Assembly (NCBI GenBank): GCA_002491905.1
Contig: DKWV01000007.1
Location: 1-39,344 of the forward strand
From: Lachnospiraceae bacterium UBA7143
GTDB taxonomy: Bacteria; Bacillota; Clostridia; Lachnospirales; Lachnospiraceae
DNA length: 39,344 nt
Direction: 5' to 3'
Shown in pieces: positions 32,283 through 39,344 of the stretch (position 1 is the stretch's first letter; every line of letters begins with the position of its first letter). Both the position numbers and the translations under genes were made by a program. The notes beneath the pieces were generated by a model. It was not told the DNA's origin, did no database searches, and saw only the letters and a program-made list of their open reading frames with translations.

Positions 32283-33863
32283 ATGGGGATTTATCTGAAT
32301 CCGGGAAACAAAGGGTTTTGGAAGTCAATTCGGTCCGAAATCTATGTGGATAAGACGGGACTGATCGCGCACACGAATGCAAAACTGAATACGGAGCAAC
32401 AGTATATCTGTGTCAGCAGACCGAGACGGTTTGGTAAGTCGATGGCGCTTAATATGCTTGCGGCCTATTACAGCCGGGGCTGCGATTCCGCGGAATTATT
32501 CGAGGGGCTTGAGATAGAAAAGGATGCGTCTTTCGGAGAACATCTGAACCGGTATGATGTGATATTTCTGAATATGCAGCAGTTCCTGATTGAAGCGGAT
32601 GCCGGGAAAGTGACAGAATATCTGGAACAGGAGGTCTTGCGGGAACTGAAGAAGGAATACGCGGATATTTTAACCAGAGAAAATATAAGCCTTGCAGCTG
32701 CACTGCGGGAGATTTATGTGGAGACAGACAGGCAGTTCATTTTCCTGATTGACGAGTGGGACTGCGTGATGCGGGAGAGGCAGGAGTCGGAGGACCTGCA
32801 GAAGCAGTATCTCGATTTCCTGAGAAACCTGTTAAAAGACCAGCCCTATGTCGCGCTTGCCTACATGACGGGAATCCTGCCGGTCAAGAAATACGGTGTA
32901 CATTCCGCCCTGAATATGTTTTGGGAATATTCCATGACAGACCAGTTTGATTTTGAGAAATATACGGGCTTTACGGAGGAGGAAGTAAAGGAACTGTGTG
33001 AACGGTATCATATGGATTTTGCCGAGACGGGAAACTGGTATGACGGCTACAGGTTTCGGAGAATCCGTCATGTTTATAATCCCCGGTCTGTGGTGGCGGC
33101 CATGCAGAACCATGCCCTTTCGAATTACTGGACTATGACGGAAACCTTTGAAGCGCTCAAAATCTATATGGATATGGATTTTGACGGGCTTAAGTCGGAC
33201 ATCGTGCGGATGCTCGGCGGGGAGCAGGTGAAGGTAAATACGTTGAGCTTTCGGAATGACATGCGGAACCTGGGGAGCAGGGACGATGTGTTCACACTGT
33301 TGGTCCATCTCGGCTACCTGGGGTATGATGCGGAAACAGAGAAAGCATTTATCCCAAACCGGGAGATTCTCCGGGAGTTTGAGAACGCCATGAGCGTGAG
33401 CGGCTGGCCCGAAGTGATGCGCGTATTGAAGGCTTCGGAGGAGCTGTTAGCGGATACCATTGCGGGCAGGGAAGAACGCGTCGCCGAGGAACTTGACCGG
33501 GCGCATACGGAAGTGGCGTCCATTCTGACCTACAATGATGAGAATTCGCTGGGGTGCGCCATCGGACTGGCCTACTACAGCGCGAGGAAGGATTACCGGA
33601 TTATCAGGGAGTTTCCGGCCGGGAAAGGCTTTGCCGATATGGTGTTCCTGCCGCTGCCGCATACCGATAAACCGGCGCTCATGGTAGAGCTGAAATATGA
33701 TAAAACTGCAGAGACTGCCATACAACAGATCAAAGACAGGCGTTATACGCAGGCGCTTGACGGTTACAGCGGGGAGATCGTGCTGTTGGGGATCAATTAT
33801 GATAAGGGAAATAAGGATAAACCGCATAGCTGCATCATAGAGCGGGTAGAAAAAAACAGCTGA
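32283..33863 (+). CDS. AAA-ATPase-like protein with C-terminal PD-(D/E)XK nuclease domain
   Basis: This is a 526-residue protein of the AAA-ATPase_like/PDDEXK_9 family, abundant and often multicopy in gut Clostridia and Bacteroidetes. The P-loop is the family's RPRRFGKS form (46-53), preceded by YVDKTGLI, a segment typical of the family. A Walker B-like LIDEWD follows. The C-terminal domain has D452 and E469-L-K471 (FADMVF, MVELKYDK), the PD-(D/E)XK core, so the nuclease site looks intact. The biological role of the family is not established; links to mobile elements or defence are proposed. It has its own promoter and no operon partner. Confidence 0.88.
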   Translation: MGIYLNPGNKGFWKSIRSEIYVDKTGLIAHTNAKLNTEQQYICVSRPRRFGKSMALNMLAAYYSRGCDSAELFEGLEIEKDASFGEHLNRYDVIFLNMQQFLIEADAGKVTEYLEQEVLRELKKEYADILTRENISLAAALREIYVETDRQFIFLIDEWDCVMRERQESEDLQKQYLDFLRNLLKDQPYVALAYMTGILPVKKYGVHSALNMFWEYSMTDQFDFEKYTGFTEEEVKELCERYHMDFAETGNWYDGYRFRRIRHVYNPRSVVAAMQNHALSNYWTMTETFEALKIYMDMDFDGLKSDIVRMLGGEQVKVNTLSFRNDMRNLGSRDDVFTLLVHLGYLGYDAETEKAFIPNREILREFENAMSVSGWPEVMRVLKASEELLADTIAGREERVAEELDRAHTEVASILTYNDENSLGCAIGLAYYSARKDYRIIREFPAGKGFADMVFLPLPHTDKPALMVELKYDKTAETAIQQIKDRRYTQALDGYSGEIVLLGINYDKGNKDKPHSCIIERVEKNS

Positions 33864-33883
33864 GAGGAAAACGAATTTGCGGG

Positions 33884-33908
33884 GGAGCATCCCAGAACGG
33901 GACGCTCC
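33884..33908 (-). terminator. Hairpin between convergent AAA and DUF6062 genes
   Basis: On the minus strand GGAGCGTCCC pairs with GGGATGCTCC through a G-U wobble, followed by a moderately T-rich tail. On the plus strand the same position is an A-C mismatch, so it mainly serves the minus-strand gene. Confidence 0.6.
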
Positions 33909-33921
33909 TGATTACGTATTT

Positions 33922-34683
33922 TCATTTATTCGCCTGATACGGCGGATCGGCGGGATACCCGCCTTTCAATTTCTGCATACCGCGCTGGATGGCGTCTTTC
34001 GAGTTCTTCCAGTCCGCGTCCTTGTTACGGTAGTCGAATTTTTCCACCAGCCATGAAACATCTTCTGACAAACGTGTCATATTCTCTTCCATCAGCGGGA
34101 AAACCATATCGTAAAAATCTTTTTTCTCCTTGTCATTTAAACGGCTGTCCGCCGCTTCACAAAGATCGCCAAAATGGTGCAGGCAGAAGCCTTTGCTCTC
34201 CTTTACCTTTGTGCGAAATTCGGGATCCTTTTTGAACATGACGAAAAAGGTGTCCAGATAGCGGTCATAGGTGTCCGCATATCGCTTGCAGATATAGCAG
34301 GACGCTTCTTTTTCAGCGGCCCATATCCCTATGGGGTTCGTGCGCCCGGTCTGCTTCTTGAATTTATCTTTCAGAGAGGTTTTTCCGGGTGCGAAAGCCT
34401 TGATCTTTTCGTGAAGTTCCTGATTCATCCGCTGATAGTGCGTTTTCAAAATCCAGGCGTTTCCCAGCGTGTTGCCGTAGTCAAACATTTTCTTGAAATG
34501 ATTTCTGCAAAAACCTTCCCTGTCGGTCTGCTCCCGCACGTCGCTCTCCATGTAGGAGGAGCCGGAGCCTAAGACAAAATCCAGAAGATCCTGTTCCACG
34601 TTGCGCTCTATAAAACAGAAAGGACATTCGTCCTGCGCGTTCATGGCATCGTTTAAGGGGATGGTGTAGAGCTTTTCTTTCAT
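33922..34683 (-). CDS. DUF6062 family protein
   Basis: Function unknown. The 253-residue soluble product has two Cys-x2-Cys...Cys-x2-x-His motifs: CPFC (about 20-23) with GFCRNHF, and CYIC (about 130-133) with GFCLHHF. Each half therefore repeats a CxxC...CxxH pattern, which suggests two internally duplicated metal- or disulfide-linked units. This matches the DUF6062 family. It is divergent from the AbrB-BTAD regulator with back-to-back promoters. The relationship is only positional, but the shared control region makes co-regulation possible. Confidence 0.82.
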   Translation of the reverse strand: MKEKLYTIPLNDAMNAQDECPFCFIERNVEQDLLDFVLGSGSSYMESDVREQTDREGFCRNHFKKMFDYGNTLGNAWILKTHYQRMNQELHEKIKAFAPGKTSLKDKFKKQTGRTNPIGIWAAEKEASCYICKRYADTYDRYLDTFFVMFKKDPEFRTKVKESKGFCLHHFGDLCEAADSRLNDKEKKDFYDMVFPLMEENMTRLSEDVSWLVEKFDYRNKDADWKNSKDAIQRGMQKLKGGYPADPPYQANK

Positions 34684-34742
34684 AGGCTGTGGCTCCTTTC
34701 AGGGATAACGGAATATTTGCTTCTATAAATAACTATATATAA

Positions 34743-34804
34743 AGTATAACATTCTGCGGGCGGGATGTAAAATTCTTTACAATAAACTATATCCATAGTA
34801 TAAT
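34743..34804. promoter_or_regulatory. Back-to-back divergent promoters (DUF6062 / AbrB-BTAD)
   Basis: Plus strand: TTTACA (34776-34781), 17 nt, TATAAT (34799-34804). Minus strand: TTTACA (plus 34766-34771), 17 nt, TATACT (plus 34743-34748). The two -35 boxes are only 4 nt apart, so polymerases compete and one regulator bound there could control both genes. Confidence 0.75.
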
Positions 34805-34923
34805 TTATGTAAACCACAGAGGCGGACAGGCAAATAAAAGAGGGAGGTATATAAATAATCAGCCTGACCCGCTGTCCATGCGGGGAATCCGACTGTGGAA
34901 AAATACGTAAAAGGGGAAAAACA

Positions 34924-35626
34924 ATGAAAGTACAGGTGAAAAACGGGGGGATGATCTGTCTCCCGGCACAGGCAATGGCAGCTTTTGACATCCGTGAACG
35001 GGATATTCTGGACTGCAGTCTTACACAGACCGGCATTCTGCTGACACCACTTATCCTGGCGCAAAGTATGGCCGGGCTGAAAAAAAATTGGCGTACAGAT
35101 CGAATGTTTCGGCAAATTCAGCATTTATTGGAACGGGCGTTATCACCCGATGAAAAACAGGAAAGCCGAAGAACTGCTTTCCTATCTGTGCTGCAACGGG
35201 GGAAAGGCGGTCAGGAAGCGGATGCTGGAGGAGCTTATGTGGGCGGAAGCCGAACGGGGCAAAGCCAGGGACAGCCTGTACAAAGTGTGCGCATTCCTGA
35301 ACGGATGGCAGGAGAAGGAGGGGGTAGACCTGCCGCTTGCCATATACAGGGAAGAGATTTATCTGGATACGGAGCTGATAGAGCTGGATCTGCGTGAGTT
35401 CCTGACGTGTCTTGACAGCGAGGACGTGAGGGACTGGGAACGTGCGGAACGGCTCTATACGGCTCCTCTTTTATTTGAAAACAGCTATGAGTGGGTAGAG
35501 GACTATGAGGCTGTCTATGACATGGCGTACTACGAACTGCTCGGCAGACTCTTAGTCTATTATGAAAATCAGGGAAACAGGGAGAAGACGCTCTACTACA
35601 GTGGGAAGCTGAAAGGATTCCGATAA
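34924..35626 (+). CDS. AbrB-like/BTAD (SARP-type) regulator, split by a frameshift
   Basis: Read in two frames this encodes one regulator. Frame 1 (from ATG 34924) gives an AbrB-like N-terminus of about 50 residues (MKVQVKNGGMICLPAQ, then DILDC and GILLTPL) and LKK. The frame then breaks at a run of eight A (35080-35087). In the next frame the sequence continues IGVQIECFGKFSIYWNG, then MKNRKAEELLSYLCCNGG, the typical opening of a winged-helix plus BTAD/TPR transcriptional activator, and ends at 35626. Removing one A would fuse them into about 233 residues. The break may be a real inactivation, phase variation, polymerase slippage or a base-calling error. The frame-1 product alone ends at 35397 with unrelated sequence; the second half could also start at ATG 35150. 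Confidence 0.75.
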
Positions 35627-35637
35627 CTTTCCGATCT

Positions 35638-35672
35638 GTTTACGGAAATTTTCCGGGTTTACGTGCTACACT
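35638..35672 (+). promoter_or_regulatory. Operator-like region before the RhiA-like gene
   Basis: Two GTTTACG repeats (35638-35644, 35657-35663) flank the palindrome CGGAAATTTTCCG (35643-35655). A -10-like TACACT follows at 35667-35672 with no matching -35. This resembles an activator-dependent promoter of the kind BTAD regulators use. Confidence 0.45.
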
Positions 35673-35741
35673 GTCTCCATCAGACAGGAAGCGCAGCTGC
35701 AAAAATGTTTGAAAAAATAAAAAAAATGGAGGAAATGAATT

Positions 35742-36353
35742 ATGGCAACACCTTATACACTCAATGTAGATCATCAGGGAACATCCTGCGGCGATTTCTG
35801 CATCTATCAGACCTATGAGGATCAGGACGAGGATATCCGGTCCCTGGTATGGCTCCGCAAGACGGCGCATCCCGGAACCAAGCTGAAATTTGACTGGACT
35901 ATCGACTACAGTTTTGCATGGTGCGAGGAGGGCGTACTGAAACCCGGCGTGATCTTCTATGCATCCGAAGTGCGTGAAGCGGATCCTTCGGACGTGCAGC
36001 AGAACTCTATCGCATTTACACGGGAGAACGGCGCTTATCATTTCGTGCCTTCCAACCACAAGACGACGCAGGGTAAGCTGGGAATCAGATGTGACGGTTC
36101 CATTCCGGCAGCTAAGGCTTCCATCGGCATCGGTATGTCCGGGAATCCCGCGTTTGCGAGACCTGCGGATCCCAATCTCCAGTACACCTTCGGGATGCAT
36201 CCGAAATACTGGATTGCGTTCGGCAATTTCGAGGAGGGCGAGGTGATCGACCTTAACCGCATGACCGAGAGATTTGAGATCAATTTCCCGGTGAACCAGT
36301 ATGAGAGATCCATCAGGCTCACGGCCGACAATACATGGGAAGCGGCTGACTAA
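35742..36353 (+). CDS. RhiA-like protein of unknown function
   Basis: This is a 203-residue, probably all-beta soluble protein without a signal peptide. The start (PYTLNVDHQGTSCGDFCIYQ) and the middle (LVWLRKTAHPGTKLKFDW, then FAWCEEGVLKPGV) recall proteins annotated as RhiA, a quorum-sensing-controlled rhizosphere protein first seen in Rhizobium. The resemblance is from memory and should be treated as tentative. A strong SD (GGAGG) precedes it. The terminator-like hairpin after it suggests it is made in excess over the deaminase downstream. The BTAD regulator immediately upstream is the likely activator. Confidence 0.6.
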   Translation: MATPYTLNVDHQGTSCGDFCIYQTYEDQDEDIRSLVWLRKTAHPGTKLKFDWTIDYSFAWCEEGVLKPGVIFYASEVREADPSDVQQNSIAFTRENGAYHFVPSNHKTTQGKLGIRCDGSIPAAKASIGIGMSGNPAFARPADPNLQYTFGMHPKYWIAFGNFEEGEVIDLNRMTERFEINFPVNQYERSIRLTADNTWEAAD

Positions 36354-36377
36354 GGGACGCATATTTTCCAAAGAATC

Positions 36378-36413
36378 AGGCCGGCAGGACGATTGGACTG
36401 CCGGTCTTTCTTT
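36378..36413 (+). terminator. Terminator/attenuator between RhiA-like and deaminase genes
   Basis: AGGCCGGCAG (36378-36387), 10-nt loop, CTGCCGGTCT (36398-36407), then TTCTTT. The following gene has no visible promoter, so partial read-through is likely. Confidence 0.75.
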
Positions 36414-36466
36414 AAACTTTGAAAAAGACGGTTTTAAGCTGAAAGAAGCAGGGAGGAAAAGAAAAC

Positions 36467-38182
36467 ATGATACTACAGAATGAAGATTATGTGAGCGGTG
36501 AGCTTATAGATGCGGTAAAAAGGAACAATCAGATACTCATAGACGATAAAAGCCAGTGGTTCTATAAAAAATGGCCCGGCCTTATGATAAACGGCGGGCA
36601 CGTAAGCATGTTAGAGAGTCAGATGGAAGAGCGTATGAGACAGAACAAGGATCTTTACAGATGGGCTTACGAGCAGGGCATCATTCCGTATCCTACCAGT
36701 GTGCCGTTTGCGGATTATAAGCGGCAGCTGGGAGGTGAGGACGACACCCTGATGGAGATATTCCGGCGGCTGCCCAAAGGTGCGCTTCTTCATGTCCACA
36801 GTGCGGCGGCGCTTTCGGTGGAAGGGCTGATAGCGCTTTTAAAAGATTTTATAAGTGATAAGCAGCTGCCCACGATATACATTGAGACGATGGGCGGTAA
36901 CGCGGGAAAGATGACGTATACGAAGACGGAGGCGGATACGCAGATACCGCTGCAGACATTTTTTGTGTCGTTTCCGCAGGCAGGGGGCGCAGAGGCCAGA
37001 CTGACAGAGTGTCTGACGGTAGGAGCACATACGAATCAGAATATCTATATCTGGGATGAATTTAATAAAATCTTTATGCGCACATCCGATCTGTTTGAAA
37101 ACGAGACCTTCTATTATGAATACCATTTCAGGTTTTTCATGGAATGTCTGATGGACAGGATTGATTATGTGGAGCTGCGGTGCGGTTTTCAGGAGTTTGT
37201 GGATGATAAAAACGGAAAACAGCAGAACGTGGTAATGGATCAGTCTCCACGGTTTCTGGATGTGCTGACGGCAGCCAGGGATAATGCGGTAAAACAGTAT
37301 CTGGATAACTCCGCCCAGTATAAATGGAAATTGCCTTATAAAGGGATGGATCTGGGTGTAATTCTGTGCGCAAGGCGGGATCTGAGTACAGAGATTGTCC
37401 GGGACAGGGAAAAACTGATGAAAAAGATTGATACGGCCATTGTATGGAAGCAGGGGGCTTACAGTGATCTGATCAAAGGCTTTGATTTTGTCAGTGAGGA
37501 GGATAGAGGGAAAGCAAGCTACGCCTACTATCAGGATATCTATTACGGAACGACGCTGACCGGGTATACGACGCAGGAACTGCAGGATGAGGCTGCCCGT
37601 CTCAAGCAGCAGTATAATCCGAATGACCTTACGCGGGTGGAGATGATCGATCTGATGCTTCACGCAGGGGAGAGCCTGTGGATGGAACAGGAGAATATCA
37701 TTGATGCAAAGATAGCCTCCAGATGGCGGCTGGGGCATGGCTTCCAACTGTTGGAGTACCCGGGAGCGCTGGTGAAATATACGGCCGGAAACATGGGCGG
37801 GATGCCGGACGGACCGGTGCTGGAGGTGTGTCCGATCAGCAATCAGATGCTTCGGTATTTCCCGGATATCAGGGACCACTATGCCCTGATCCTTATGAAG
37901 CTGGGCGTACCCTGCGTGCTTGCAAATGATGATCCGCAGATACTGGAAAATCCGGGACTGTCGTATGATTTCTGGGAGATTTATATGGCTTCGGAGGGCG
38001 GTCTGATGCTGGTTAAGGGGCTTGTGTTTACCGCTTTTCTCTTTCATTACCAGCACCTGGCAGGAAAGACGTTTGACAGCTGGGATAATGATGACTATGA
38101 GCATTGCCGGAAGGCATTTGAGGATCGCTATTGGGAACCTTTTCTGGAAGAGATGCAGGCGTATTTTGAACTGGAAGGATGA
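36467..38182 (+). CDS. Adenosine deaminase family protein (ADGF/ADA2-like)
   Basis: This is a predicted zinc-dependent deaminase converting adenosine or a related purine nucleoside to inosine, 571 residues. All core motifs of the family are present: H109-V-H111 (LPKGALLHVHSAA), HAGE at 399-402 with the catalytic glutamate, GHG at 423-425 and NDDP at 487-490. The length and the approximately 100-residue N-terminal extension are those of the ADGF/ADA2/CECR1 branch rather than classical 340-residue Add. Unlike animal ADA2 it has no signal peptide. GGGAGG precedes the start. It lies 7 nt before the amidase gene, so they are co-transcribed. The true substrate is not decided by sequence. Confidence 0.85.
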   Translation: MILQNEDYVSGELIDAVKRNNQILIDDKSQWFYKKWPGLMINGGHVSMLESQMEERMRQNKDLYRWAYEQGIIPYPTSVPFADYKRQLGGEDDTLMEIFRRLPKGALLHVHSAAALSVEGLIALLKDFISDKQLPTIYIETMGGNAGKMTYTKTEADTQIPLQTFFVSFPQAGGAEARLTECLTVGAHTNQNIYIWDEFNKIFMRTSDLFENETFYYEYHFRFFMECLMDRIDYVELRCGFQEFVDDKNGKQQNVVMDQSPRFLDVLTAARDNAVKQYLDNSAQYKWKLPYKGMDLGVILCARRDLSTEIVRDREKLMKKIDTAIVWKQGAYSDLIKGFDFVSEEDRGKASYAYYQDIYYGTTLTGYTTQELQDEAARLKQQYNPNDLTRVEMIDLMLHAGESLWMEQENIIDAKIASRWRLGHGFQLLEYPGALVKYTAGNMGGMPDGPVLEVCPISNQMLRYFPDIRDHYALILMKLGVPCVLANDDPQILENPGLSYDFWEIYMASEGGLMLVKGLVFTAFLFHYQHLAGKTFDSWDNDDYEHCRKAFEDRYWEPFLEEMQAYFELEG

Positions 38183-38189
38183 GGAGAAG

Positions 38190-39341
38190 ATGAGACCGAT
38201 TAACATGATGATAAGCAAATATAATTTCAAAGAGGGAGACGCGTCCCGCGTCCGCTACATTGTCATTCACTACACGGGCGGTCTGGGGACGGCGAAGGGG
38301 AACTGCCAATATTTTGCGGAGGGGGAGAAAGGCAGGTCGGCACATTATTTTGTGGGATATGAGGGAGACATCTGGCAGAGCGTGGAGGATGAAAATATTG
38401 CGTGGCACTGTGGGGCAAAGCACTACAGACACCCGAAATGCAGAAATGCCAACAGTATAGGAATTGAACTGTGCGCGCGGAAGAAGGACACCAGCCATTT
38501 AAAGGCGGAGGACAAGGACTGGTATTTTGAGGATGCCACGGTGGAGGCGGCGGTGGAACTGACCCGATACCTGATGCATAAATATGGCGTGCCCGCCGGA
38601 AATGTTTTACGGCATTATGATGTGACGGGCAAGCTGTGTCCTGCGCCCTATGTGCATAATACCACAAAGCACACATGGCAGGAGTTTCAGAAAGCTGTCA
38701 GCAGGGGAAAAATTGACTGGATCGGTCTCCTTAAGGATATCCTGGCTGCAGTCTGCAGGATTCTGGGTGAACTGTGGAAACGCGGGAAGCCGGATGACCG
38801 GCGTATGACACGCATTATGGGAAAACCGCATGTGGGTGCAAACCGGATCGCGGCGTACATAACCGACAAAAATCCTGCCGCTGCCTGGTACGCAAAACGG
38901 CTTGCGGACACTTACATAGAGGAAGGAATGTACGAGGGCGTGCGGGGCGACATCGCGGCCGCCCAGGCAATGCTTGAGACGGGAAATCTGACTTTTAAAG
39001 GGTCCGCTGTGACGCCGGACCAGAATAATTTCTGCGGCTTAGGTGTTACGTCTAACGGTGCGAAAGGGTGCAGCTTTAAGACCATGAGGGACGGGGTGCG
39101 GGCGCACATCCAACACCTTAAAGCCTACGCCAGCAGGGATGAACTTGTGGACGGCTGTATTGATCCCAGATACGCCTACGTGGAAAAAGGATGCGCGCCT
39201 TATGTAGAATGGCTCGGGCAGAAAGAAAATCCCAAAGGAAAGGGCTGGGCCTCCGGGGAAGGATACGGCGATAAAATCAAAAGAATTTTGCGGGAGATGG
39301 AAAGACAGAATACAGGAAAGGGAGCTGACTTGAAATTTTAA
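38190..39341 (+). CDS. N-acetylmuramoyl-L-alanine amidase with glucosaminidase domain
   Basis: This two-domain peptidoglycan hydrolase has 383 residues. The Amidase_2 domain is at about 15-165 with zinc ligand H27 (YIVIHYTGG), a second His in VLRHYDVTGK and the Cys of LCPAP; NSIGIEL is also typical. After a hydrophobic segment near 185-195 comes a FlgJ-type glucosaminidase domain (about 225-375) with catalytic Glu in LETGNLTF and the NNFCGLG motif. Such enzymes are common as phage endolysins or autolysins. No signal peptide or holin was found, so export is unexplained. ATG 38190 follows AGGAG, with a short spacing of 3 nt. Confidence 0.88.
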   Translation: MRPINMMISKYNFKEGDASRVRYIVIHYTGGLGTAKGNCQYFAEGEKGRSAHYFVGYEGDIWQSVEDENIAWHCGAKHYRHPKCRNANSIGIELCARKKDTSHLKAEDKDWYFEDATVEAAVELTRYLMHKYGVPAGNVLRHYDVTGKLCPAPYVHNTTKHTWQEFQKAVSRGKIDWIGLLKDILAAVCRILGELWKRGKPDDRRMTRIMGKPHVGANRIAAYITDKNPAAAWYAKRLADTYIEEGMYEGVRGDIAAAQAMLETGNLTFKGSAVTPDQNNFCGLGVTSNGAKGCSFKTMRDGVRAHIQHLKAYASRDELVDGCIDPRYAYVEKGCAPYVEWLGQKENPKGKGWASGEGYGDKIKRILREMERQNTGKGADLKF

Positions 39342-39344
39342 ATT

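Noticed and set aside
32283..38182. RADAR-like defence pair (AAA ATPase plus adenosine deaminase)
   Set aside because: The ATPase here is of the PDDEXK_9-associated type, 2.6 kb away, with genes on the other strand between them. The deaminase is ADGF-like rather than the large RdrB type.
1..39344. CRISPR arrays, insertion sequences, rRNA genes
   Set aside because: No regularly spaced direct repeats, transposase motifs or rRNA sequence were found on either strand.

Overview
The window looks like chromosome from a butyrate-forming member of the Clostridia, most likely a Lachnospiraceae. The case rests on gene content: the ecfA1-ecfA2-ecfT-truA-rplM-rpsI block typical of Bacillota, a complete thl-crt-hbd-bcd-etfB-etfA butyryl-CoA operon, a glutaminyl-tRNA synthetase of the kind some Clostridia carry, and several uncharacterised families (DUF2225, DUF6062, AAA-ATPase/PD-(D/E)XK) that are frequent there. 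No species can be named from sequence alone.

Layout. 1-1.0 kb: an M15 peptidase on the minus strand. 1.2-5.7 kb: ECF transporter energy module, truA, then rplM-rpsI under their own consensus promoter lying inside the end of truA. 5.76-7.67 kb: an A+T-rich two-gene cassette, ATPase plus HNH nuclease, that fits the Septu (PtuAB) anti-phage system. 7.7-7.9 kb: tRNA-Ala(CGC) and tRNA-Val(CAC). 8.0-13.7 kb: YitT, a MATE exporter, an SDR reductase, thioredoxin reductase and an SH3-NlpC/P60 hydrolase with a WalR-type box. 13.75-14.2 kb: a non-coding stretch with five DnaA-box-like sites, then long-form HPF. 14.9-17.9 kb: an M23 peptidase and a chemoreceptor. 17.9-24.3 kb: the butyrate operon. 24.3-30.7 kb: a membrane-anchored unknown, a DHH phosphoesterase, a 38-residue membrane peptide, glnS and a DUF2225 protein. 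30.8-34.7 kb: a TetR regulator, an acidic anchored protein, an AAA/PD-(D/E)XK protein and DUF6062. 34.75-39.34 kb: a split AbrB-BTAD regulator followed by a RhiA-like protein, an ADGF/ADA2-like deaminase and a two-domain amidase-glucosaminidase.

How the genes work together. Thl, Crt, Hbd, Bcd and EtfAB carry two acetyl-CoA to butyryl-CoA, with Bcd-Etf as the bifurcating step; the final butyrate-releasing enzyme is not here. Several cell-wall hydrolases (M15, NlpC/P60, M23, amidase-glucosaminidase) are scattered and look independent. The 34.75-39.34 kb group looks like one regulated locus.

The most unusual signals are non-coding. A roughly 105-nt element occurs twice, in front of thl and of glnS. 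The two copies share a four-helix fold with compensatory base changes; in one the closing helix is followed by a U-tract, in the other it buries the glnS Shine-Dalgarno. I do not recognise it as a known riboswitch class. A second two-copy hairpin element lies at 10.2 and 19.3 kb in opposite orientations, and a third, single-copy, multi-stem element lies at 32.0 kb. All calls are from reading the sequence; no database or folding program was used.
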